A stretch of DNA of 7,190 bases from contig CAIRMY010000190.1 in assembly GCA_903879775.1 (NCBI GenBank), forward strand, positions 1-7,190, read 5' to 3'. The notes under the pieces were generated by a model, which had not been told where the DNA came from, did not search any database, and was given only the letters and a program-made list of their open reading frames with translations. The stretch is from an uncultured Bacteroidota bacterium. Lineage in GTDB: Bacteria; Bacteroidota; Bacteroidia; NS11-12g; UBA955. Positions 1 through 4,960 of this stretch are shown one piece after another; within the stretch, counting starts at the first letter, position 1; each line of letters opens with the position of its first letter. Position numbers and translations under genes: made by a program.

Positions 1-540
1 ACGTGTCCGTGAAATGGGGTTTTCATAACTCCTTTCCATACCAAAAGTATTTATCGCACCACTAAAATAGCTCAAAACCAATCCAGAATAATTGCAATGA
101 AATTCTAAGAAAGTGGAATTGACATTTATTTTTGATTTCACATAAGTTGAATTCAAATCAACCGTACATCTAAAGGTGTTTTTGTAGTGATTATTCAGAA
201 TTCCCTGTTGTGGATCCATGGACTTGTTGGCGGTGTCTTTTTGGGTGTAAAAACAGCCATCTAACAAGTGTGTAGTAACCTTCACATAGTTCTGGGCAGA
301 ATCATAAATTCGCAATTCAACCGCAGTATCAATTCTCACTCTTTTTTGGTGGTTATTTATATTTGTTATATTCCCCGCCAACGTCGTTAGCAATTGGCAG
401 TCAACTCTATATTTTGCATTTCCCAAAGGTGTAACTTCAATCCACCCGCCAACGGTGTATCCTCCTTGAATCTGTGAATACGCACGTTGAGAACAAAGCA
501 TGAAAATCAAAATCCAAATAGCACGTAGTTGTTTAGGCAT
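1..540 (-). CDS. Exported protein of unknown function, 5' part only (cut by left window edge)
   Basis: An open frame begins at an ATG at 538..540 and runs 180 codons to the window edge without a stop, so the C-terminus is missing. The first 23 residues look like a Sec signal peptide: MPKQLRAIWILIFMLCSQRA has two basic residues near the start and a hydrophobic core, and the likely cleavage region is AYSQ. The mature part begins IQGGYTVGGWIEVTPLGNAK, followed by YRVDC and then alternating beta-type segments. The pattern VGG-x-I-E-x-x-PLGN-x-K-Y-x-V resembles, from memory, the N-terminal module of large Bacteroidota surface proteins (VGGEI..YLG.N.YEVTL.LYRDC) that often end in a gliding-motility or T9SS domain. 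That is a remote resemblance only, and the C-terminus that would decide it is outside the window. It lies 111 bp after the 547-aa exported protein on the same strand, so it could be co-transcribed or have its own promoter. No Shine-Dalgarno sequence is visible. Confidence 0.75.
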   Translation of the reverse strand, partial: MPKQLRAIWILIFMLCSQRAYSQIQGGYTVGGWIEVTPLGNAKYRVDCQLLTTLAGNITNINNHQKRVRIDTAVELRIYDSAQNYVKVTTHLLDGCFYTQKDTANKSMDPQQGILNNHYKNTFRCTVDLNSTYVKSKINVNSTFLEFHCNYSGLVLSYFSGAINTFGMERSYENPISRTR

Positions 541-651
541 ACATTTAAGACGTAATAATAATAAAAAGTTGCATAAAAGACATTCATTCCTGAAAATAAA
601 GTAAAATATAAATAATCAAATCAAGTACAACATTTATTAATTGAATGCTAA

Positions 652-2295
652 TCAATCATATGAACCATCACATAATACTTTTGAAAAATCATTTACGATT
701 ACACTGTGATTTCCTTGCGGGAGCTCAATACAAGGGACATACTGCCAACTAACAGTTTTAAGATCCGAATATAAAGCAGTATTACCAGAATTAACCTCTA
801 ATTTTGTCGGCACACACAATACATGGCCATCGCCTTGACCAAAAACAGAACTCCAAACCCTCATTTTATGATTTAGTTGAAATGGAGTAGAATCAGTGCT
901 GAACCATACAACAACATCCTGGTCCACACCATTTGAATCCAAATAACTAACCAATGAATGAGGGGTGAAATAAACGCCTAAGCTATAAAATGGGGAACCC
1001 TCAGAATAACCAGTATCTGTATATGGACCATAAAAGTCATTTGGCTGCGTGCCAATGTATGCCAAACTGTTACCAATGATAAAGTTCATTAAATCAAAAG
1101 ACAACGTAACCGGATTAAAATCCACTTGATAGAAGTTATATCTATCGTATACCGTTGAGGGATATGAATAATTAAATGCCCAACCATGAATACTATATTT
1201 TCCATTACTCTTCTGAACTATAGATTGCCCATATACGGTATGAACTGAAGGTACTCCAAACACTAATCCGGGACCTTCATATTCAATAAATTGGTTCGCA
1301 TTTCCAGTATTCGCATCAAATAACAACAATGAAGAAGTTGTCATTCCACTGATATTTGTTCCACAATAAGAAGCCAACACAACAACAGAATTTTTATTTT
1401 GATCAAATATCAAATCACAGGGCACTACCTGATCAGCGGGTGAAAATCCGAACTTCCGAGAATCAACAACACTGTACCATTGATTCGTCAAACTACCAGA
1501 GCCGCCTATCAAGATGCGCGAAGCAAAGACTTGCGGAATATAATAAGTACTCACTCCGATTACTGAATCCCTTGTAATATGTCCAGAAATAAACAAAAAC
1601 TCTTGATTCGCGGCAGCATCAAAGTAAGATTTAATAACTTTGATATTATCAAATCTTGAGATATTACCAGCGCCAGGAAAACTCTGTGGCATTAGGTTAA
1701 TTCCTGTGCAATTAAAATTATTTGCAAGGGTGGTTATAACGGCACGACGTGAAGGCGTTTTTAATCGATCAAATATCCCAATTGTTCCTACGCAAACAAT
1801 TTGACCTGTGAAAGGCGTTATTGTAAAATCATAATAATCAAAATATTCATCTAGAAATTTCATATCAACAAAATTCAAAGAAGTATTCACCTTCAAAAGA
1901 AAAGATTGAGTCGTGGGGTTTACAGTTCCCACATTGTGTGCAGTCCCCAGAATCACATAAGAATTATTATCATGATTAATTAACATACGATGAATCTCGA
2001 TGCGCGGAACGTCAACAAATGTCGTCGAGAACTTGAATTGAAATACATTCTGTGCTACCAAATCCCCTTTATCGTCTACCTCCAAAAATCGGACGTTAGC
2101 AACGGTGGGCGTAGCATTATGCACCCAAACGGACGCAGTCACACTGCCATTATTATTGACATTACGACAAATATTTTGACTACTCCCCTTGCCTGGACTT
2201 GTGGTTGAACTATACAACACGTTCCAGGCCGATAAAAAATTGGAACTACCGAAAAGTCCAATAATAATCATTGTTCTAAAAAATTGAGATTTCAT
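652..2295 (-). CDS. Exported 547-aa protein, propeller-like repeats, no T9SS domain
   Basis: This protein is not recognised as a named family. It starts at ATG 2293..2295 behind an A-rich leader (AAAAGAA), typical of Bacteroidota. Residues 1-23 form a signal peptide (MKSQFFRTMIIIGLFGSSNF then LSA), with cleavage probably before W24. The mature chain is rich in Asn, Ser, Thr and aromatics. It has recurring strand-like stretches ending in a small residue: SYVILGTAH (112-120), GQIVCVGTIG (164-173), EFLFISGHI (232-240), NSVVVLASYC (302-311) and KYSIHGWAF (366-374). Several are followed 10-20 residues later by a second strand such as SFLLKVN or SSLLLFDANTG. This spacing suggests a beta-propeller, which is inference. 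There are eight Cys, at about 43, 168, 196, 293, 311, 494, 522 and 542. The C-terminus (about 520-547) is not a sorting domain, so periplasmic residence or anchoring by a partner is more likely than T9SS export. A palindromic site shared with the upstream two-component operon lies 51 nt before the ATG. Confidence 0.85.
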   Translation of the reverse strand: MKSQFFRTMIIIGLFGSSNFLSAWNVLYSSTTSPGKGSSQNICRNVNNNGSVTASVWVHNATPTVANVRFLEVDDKGDLVAQNVFQFKFSTTFVDVPRIEIHRMLINHDNNSYVILGTAHNVGTVNPTTQSFLLKVNTSLNFVDMKFLDEYFDYYDFTITPFTGQIVCVGTIGIFDRLKTPSRRAVITTLANNFNCTGINLMPQSFPGAGNISRFDNIKVIKSYFDAAANQEFLFISGHITRDSVIGVSTYYIPQVFASRILIGGSGSLTNQWYSVVDSRKFGFSPADQVVPCDLIFDQNKNSVVVLASYCGTNISGMTTSSLLLFDANTGNANQFIEYEGPGLVFGVPSVHTVYGQSIVQKSNGKYSIHGWAFNYSYPSTVYDRYNFYQVDFNPVTLSFDLMNFIIGNSLAYIGTQPNDFYGPYTDTGYSEGSPFYSLGVYFTPHSLVSYLDSNGVDQDVVVWFSTDSTPFQLNHKMRVWSSVFGQGDGHVLCVPTKLEVNSGNTALYSDLKTVSWQYVPCIELPQGNHSVIVNDFSKVLCDGSYD

Positions 2296-2316
2296 TTCTT
2301 TTGCTTTTTTGAATCA

Positions 2317-2324
2317 CAAAAGTG
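2317..2324 (-). promoter_or_regulatory. Candidate -7 promoter element for the 547-aa exported protein gene
   Basis: On the minus strand this reads CACTTTTG, one mismatch from the Bacteroidota sigma-A -7 consensus TAnnTTTG. It lies 21 nt before the ATG at 2295. No TTG-type -33 element is visible at the expected distance; the palindromic site 2347..2362 lies just upstream instead, which would suit an activator-dependent promoter. The element is short and TTTG is common in this DNA, so the call rests mainly on the identical spacing at the operon promoter. Confidence 0.25.
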
Positions 2325-2330
2325 AAAATC

Positions 2331-2360
2331 ATATTTTTATATTTGGTGATATAAAAATAT
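2331..2360. repeat. Perfect 12-bp inverted repeat with 6-bp loop
   Basis: The arms are ATATTTTTATAT (2331..2342) and ATATAAAAATAT (2349..2360), exact reverse complements separated by TTGGTG. The repeat fills most of the gap between the response regulator stop (2377) and the start of the 547-aa protein (2295). Each arm is itself an ATAT-N4-ATAT palindrome, so the element can also be read as two dyads 18 bp apart centre to centre, the right one being the core of the shared site at 2347..2362. The stem is entirely A+T, which argues against an intrinsic terminator and for a protein-binding or easily melted region. Confidence 0.6.
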
Positions 2361-2362
2361 CA
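2347..2362. promoter_or_regulatory. Candidate response-regulator operator, copy 1 (TGATAT-N4-ATATCA)
   Basis: The plus strand reads TGATATAAAAATATCA, a perfect dyad of TGATAT and ATATCA around AAAA. It lies 51 nt upstream of the ATG of the 547-aa exported protein. With flanking bases (2346..2365) it reads GTGATATAAAAATATCATCT, which matches 17 of 20 positions of the minus-strand sequence at 4685..4666 upstream of the four-gene operon. Dimeric LuxR-type regulators bind dyads of about this size. Assignment to the regulator at 2377..2997 is inferred from proximity and from the two-copy distribution. Confidence 0.45.
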
Positions 2363-2376
2363 TCTACAATACTTTT

Positions 2377-2997
2377 TCAGCTCATTAAATCCCAAAAGCG
2401 ATAACGCCTCAATAATTCTTCAAAATTCTCGCAATTATTCATTTCTCTTGCTCGTGCGATGTGATTATTTAATGTATTAAGTGAAATATTTAGAATATCT
2501 GCGGCTTCCTCTCGGTTAAATCCGCGAATTAATACTTCCAACGCTGCTTTCTGACCTTTAGTCAAATCCAATTTCTCAGTTTCCTTAAATTCGCTTTTGG
2601 ATTCTATTGTTGACTTCACCAACGAACATTGATATTTTTTACCGTTCAGCAAAGCATCAACTCCTGAGCGTAAAGCTTCTATACCAGATGTTTTAGAAAC
2701 GTAACTACGCACATGGTATTTTTCCAGTTCTTGAATTAAAACCATATTCACGTGTGAACTATAAATCATACATGGTATTTTTCTATCACAACACAACTCA
2801 GGGATCAAAGTATTGCATCCAAAATTCAATTCTAAATCACAAATCACAAAGTCTACGGATGAAGTAGCGTTGATTGATGAAATGGCAGATTCAATCGAAT
2901 TACTCAAGAAAATAGTAGCATTTGGCACAATCGACGCAACCAATTGATTTACATACATTCTTATTGCATCATGATCATCAAGAATGAGTATTTTCAT
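2377..2997 (-). CDS. Response regulator, NarL/FixJ type (receiver plus LuxR-type HTH)
   Basis: A cytoplasmic DNA-binding output protein of a two-component system. Residues 1-120 are a receiver: the acidic pair D7-D8 in LILDDHD, the phosphoacceptor D54 in FVICDLEL, the Ser/Thr position at S80 in MIYSS and the conserved K102 in YVSKTSG. Residues about 143-200 are a LuxR-type helix-turn-helix: LTKGQKAALEVLIRGFNREE, then AADILNISLNTLNNHIARAR with the usual IS..T...HI pattern. The total of 206 aa is normal for the family. One departure is LTKGQ where most relatives have LTxRE. The start is ATG 2995..2997, and the first 20 bp overlap the 3' end of the kinase gene, so translational coupling and pairing with that kinase are likely. 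The probable targets, by inference, are the shared palindromes at 2347..2362 and 4669..4684, meaning its own operon and the downstream exported protein. Confidence 0.95.
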   Translation of the reverse strand: MKILILDDHDAIRMYVNQLVASIVPNATIFLSNSIESAISSINATSSVDFVICDLELNFGCNTLIPELCCDRKIPCMIYSSHVNMVLIQELEKYHVRSYVSKTSGIEALRSGVDALLNGKKYQCSLVKSTIESKSEFKETEKLDLTKGQKAALEVLIRGFNREEAADILNISLNTLNNHIARAREMNNCENFEELLRRYRFWDLMS

Positions 2998-3745
2998 TTT
3001 TTATTCTTATTAGATGAGTCATTACACCATCCTTAATTCGCGTAGACAGTTTAGCACCAATTATCTCCAGACGGTCGTTAATAATCAATGTTCCCATTCC
3101 GTTTTTAATTCCTGCTTTTTTATCAAACCAGGCTATTGCTTCAGGCGTGGCTCTGTAGTGAATAAAAATACAAAAATCATCCTCTTCATTATTTACAGAT
3201 AACTGAATTCTATTCACTTTGGAGTGTCTAATCGCATTGGTGATGATTTCTTGCAACACCCAATATGTATGTTGTAACCATTCTGATTTGGGAGCGTCTT
3301 TCGTAAAAGTTTCAAAAGTCACTCTAACCTCCCCCATCGACGTATGGTTTGCCAATTGAATCAAACTTCCCTCCCAATCAGAATCTACAAACCCTTTGGG
3401 GTACATGTACTCTACAATTTGATGTGTCCGGTATCGAAATAAATCATACAATGATTCAATTTTTAACAATGCTTCAAGATCCTCCCCATCGAGTCGTTTT
3501 TTGAGGGCTTCGAATTCCGCAGTTACCGTAATTGAATGCAGCGCAAGATGATCATGCATTTCACTTGCAATTCTTTTACGTTCTGTATCTACCCCCTTAA
3601 AACTCATTTTATACAACCGTTTGATTGCTCTGTTATATCGACCCGTTATTCTATAACTAAACGCTACAGAAAATACTGTTACAATTAAAGCTGGCAAAAA
3701 GACACCGGCTATCTCAATCAACAATAAATCTGCGGAGGTAAACAT
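2978..3745 (-). CDS. Membrane-anchored sensor histidine kinase, DesK/NarL type (HisKA_3), with degenerate G1 box
   Basis: Autophosphorylating partner of the response regulator it overlaps by 20 bp. Residues about 7-31 form one transmembrane helix followed by a basic stretch (R32, R36, R39, K42, R43), giving an N-out, C-in anchor with no sensing domain of its own. The HisKA_3 phosphoacceptor region is TERKRIASEMHDHLALHSI with H64-D65. The HATPase N box is LQEIITNAIRHSK (N170, H174) and the second glycine box is NGMGTLIINDRLEIIGA (about 215-231). The usual DxGxG of the G1 box is missing: FCIFIHYRATPEAIAWF (191-207) has no Asp or Gly at that position. At 255 aa it is short for a sensor kinase. 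The start at ATG 3743..3745 is fixed by an in-frame TAG two codons upstream; the start overlaps the membrane-protein gene by 32 bp in a different frame. The separate membrane protein is the likely sensor (inference). Confidence 0.92.
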   Translation of the reverse strand: MFTSADLLLIEIAGVFLPALIVTVFSVAFSYRITGRYNRAIKRLYKMSFKGVDTERKRIASEMHDHLALHSITVTAEFEALKKRLDGEDLEALLKIESLYDLFRYRTHQIVEYMYPKGFVDSDWEGSLIQLANHTSMGEVRVTFETFTKDAPKSEWLQHTYWVLQEIITNAIRHSKVNRIQLSVNNEEDDFCIFIHYRATPEAIAWFDKKAGIKNGMGTLIINDRLEIIGAKLSTRIKDGVMTHLIRIKNENTHS

Positions 3746-4301
3746 GGCCTATGATAAAAGTAGTTAGATAGATAAATTGTGTTACAAACAAAAAATAACC
3801 AACGAGTTGTGAATTTTTCCATTCCAATTTGATATGACTTATCAGGAAAATTAGTTGAGTAAATATCAGAAAAACCAAAATCGATACATAAACCGGGATT
3901 TTCTCCCTAAAATATCTAGGTTTCAATGTAAAACTAACAATTCTGTGTGCCATGAATATAAATAAGAGCAAGTTTGAAATGATGATAAAATACAAATTCA
4001 TGAAATATAAATTCAAAGCCACCAATAACATAGCAATGATATATTTTTCGATAACCGCTCTTTTCCAAATGACGCTCAACGGCAAGACAATCGCAAACGA
4101 ACAATGAAAAAAGTTGTATAAATACTCATGTCCAATGTTCAATCGAAGCCAAACACTTCCAACTAAACAAATAATAGAAAAGAATAATACATCAATAAAT
4201 TTGAAATCGAAATCACTTTTGCAGGACCACTTGTATAACCCAATTCTTACAAAAAGCGATGAAAGCAATAAAAGTTCAATTATATCATAATAATCAACCA
4301 T
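3714..4301 (-). CDS. Predicted seven-helix membrane protein, likely sensor partner of the kinase
   Basis: An inner-membrane protein of no family I recognise. From ATG 4299..4301 (195 aa) there are seven hydrophobic segments at about 7-23, 36-54, 62-79, 83-100, 102-118, 136-156 and 165-188. Basic residues cluster in the loops after helices 1, 3 and 5 (K24, K29, K34; K80, R81; R120, K127, R129, R132, K134) and at the C-terminal end (R190, R191), while the N-terminus (MVDYYDIIE) is acidic. By the positive-inside rule this predicts N-out, C-in. No enzymatic motif is visible. Its 3' end overlaps the kinase start by 32 bp, implying coupled synthesis; since the kinase lacks a sensor domain, this protein probably supplies signal input (inference). 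An upstream in-frame TTG at 4320..4322 would give 202 aa and sit 1 nt after the preceding stop. I prefer the ATG because no ribosome-binding signal favours the TTG. Confidence 0.8.
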   Translation of the reverse strand: MVDYYDIIELLLLSSLFVRIGLYKWSCKSDFDFKFIDVLFFSIICLVGSVWLRLNIGHEYLYNFFHCSFAIVLPLSVIWKRAVIEKYIIAMLLVALNLYFMNLYFIIISNLLLFIFMAHRIVSFTLKPRYFREKIPVYVSILVFLIFTQLIFLISHIKLEWKNSQLVGYFLFVTQFIYLTTFIIGHVYLRRFIVD

Positions 4302-4323
4302 AAGTCGGTTGTCAGATTTCAAA

Positions 4324-4626
4324 TCACATTAGTGGCGAATTTGCAGGGCACTTAGGAGGACAAAGAGAAGCACCATCTAAAATGATTCCATTTGCAATAT
4401 CATTTTCATTATTATCCACGCCAACAACAACAATTGTAAGCACGCCCTGGTCCAAGGCAAAGTAGGTTCTCACACCCACGCAACCTGGTTGAGCAAGTAA
4501 TAATTGATAGGCATTGGCGTCAATCATACCAGAAATAGTGTTACCCTGATATTGGGATGCATTTTGATAAGCATGAGTCATTTGCGCCGCTTGACTCAAT
4601 GGAATGATGTGAGAGTTTGTAGTCAT
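4324..4626 (-). CDS. Small conserved-looking protein with C-terminal CPPKC motif, first gene of the two-component operon
   Basis: 100 aa from ATG 4624..4626, which follows an A-rich leader (CCTAAAAAAAAT). An in-frame TTG at 4648..4650 could add 8 residues but is less likely. There is no signal peptide and no hydrophobic helix, so it is probably cytoplasmic. Residues 1-45 look helical and polar (PLSQAAQMTHAYQNASQYQG). Then comes QPGCVGVRTY (46-55), a hydrophobic strand LTIVVVGVDNNENDI (63-77) and the tail CPPKCPANSPLM (89-100). From memory, Bacteroidota carry many unnamed small proteins with the same order: a QPGC..(I/V)R.Y segment, VGVD...(E/N)D, and a terminal CPP.C. I know of no established function. 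The three Cys (49, 89, 93) could bind metal or respond to redox (inference). The next gene's ATG lies 22 nt after the stop, so it is operonic with the membrane protein, kinase and regulator. The candidate operator at 4669..4684 lies 42 nt upstream. Confidence 0.85.
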   Translation of the reverse strand: MTTNSHIIPLSQAAQMTHAYQNASQYQGNTISGMIDANAYQLLLAQPGCVGVRTYFALDQGVLTIVVVGVDNNENDIANGIILDGASLCPPKCPANSPLM

Positions 4627-4638
4627 ATTTTTTTTAGG

Positions 4639-4646
4639 CAAATTAA
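4639..4646 (-). promoter_or_regulatory. Candidate -7 promoter element for the four-gene operon
   Basis: On the minus strand this reads TTAATTTG, one mismatch from TAnnTTTG, and lies 12 nt before the ATG at 4626, which would give a very short leader. No -33 TTG is visible at the normal distance. Exactly 22 bp separate it from the palindrome 4669..4684, the same spacing as between 2317..2324 and 2347..2362. The sequence alone is weak evidence; the repeated geometry is the reason to list it. Confidence 0.25.
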
Positions 4647-4668
4647 TCAATAAATCAAGATAGTTACA

Positions 4669-4684
4669 TGATAGATTTATATCA
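4669..4684. promoter_or_regulatory. Candidate response-regulator operator, copy 2 (TGATA-N6-TATCA)
   Basis: The minus strand reads TGATATAAATCTATCA, a dyad of TGATA and TATCA around TAAATC, 42 nt upstream of the start of the four-gene operon. With flanks (4685..4666) it reads GTGATATAAATCTATCATGT, matching the copy at 2346..2365 at 17 of 20 positions. It lies 276 bp from the divergent plus-strand gene, so it more likely serves the operon, suggesting autoregulation by the encoded response regulator. Confidence 0.45.
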
Positions 4685-4960
4685 CGACGTATTCAAAAAT
4701 GTAGTTTTAGTTTGTCACCCAATTATTCGTCGGCCACAAAACTTCTGGGACTGAGATGGCGAAGCTTTATTTAACCAAATTTGGCCATTGCATAGCATTT
4801 CTAAGTAAACAATATAATTAAACCTGAAATCCAAACTTTGCATCACTGGGCACATAACGAAAATCTCCCTCGCCAAATGATCAACACCTCAGATAGCAAC
4901 TTTAATTCGCCTCTAAACCAGGATCAATTTGTCTGATTATTCCGAGCAATTATCAATAAT
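4685..4960. other. Divergent intergenic region without a convincing gene
   Basis: This stretch separates the minus-strand operon from the plus-strand beta-helix gene and should hold the promoter of the latter. Candidate -7-like octamers on the plus strand, one mismatch from TAnnTTTG, are TCAATTTG (4924..4931) and CAAATTTG (4776..4783); none has a clear -33 partner. There is a perfect 10-bp palindrome CCAAATTTGG at 4775..4784. The longest reading frame I find is 46 codons on the minus strand (4715..4855), preceded by GAGGGAG at a plausible distance but with no recognisable product. I see no RNA gene, terminator or repeat. Confidence 0.5.

Noticed and set aside
1356..1577. 73-codon open frame on the plus strand
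   Set aside because: Lies wholly inside the 547-aa exported-protein gene on the other strand, has no recognisable domain or signal, and is best explained as a shadow frame.
1639..1653. Perfect 15-bp palindrome TTTGATA-T-TATCAAA
   Set aside because: Inside coding sequence (residues around FDNI of the exported protein), with wrong spacing for the shared operator and no promoter context.
1990..2208. 72-codon open frame on the plus strand
   Set aside because: Opposite to the same exported-protein gene, with no recognisable product; shadow frame.
2331..2360. The AT-only hairpin as an intrinsic terminator of the two-component operon
   Set aside because: The stem has no G or C pairs and no clean T-tract follows on the minus strand; overlap with the candidate operator favours a regulatory role.
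3014..3202. 62-codon open frame on the plus strand
   Set aside because: Opposite to the conserved ATP-binding part of the histidine kinase; shadow frame.
3830..3844. A TGATA-N5-TATCA dyad resembling the operator
   Set aside because: It lies inside the membrane-protein coding sequence and its spacer is one base shorter than in the two upstream copies; likely chance in AT-rich DNA.
4302..4322. TTG start for the membrane protein, giving 202 aa
   Set aside because: An ATG lies seven codons downstream and no ribosome-binding signal favours the TTG; kept only as an alternative in the gene entry.
4627..4650. TTG start for the small CPPKC protein, giving 108 aa
   Set aside because: The ATG at 4626 has a typical A-rich leader, and the extension would cover the candidate -7 element.
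4756..4821. 21-codon plus-strand frame starting ATGGCGAAGC
   Set aside because: Too short and featureless to support as a gene.
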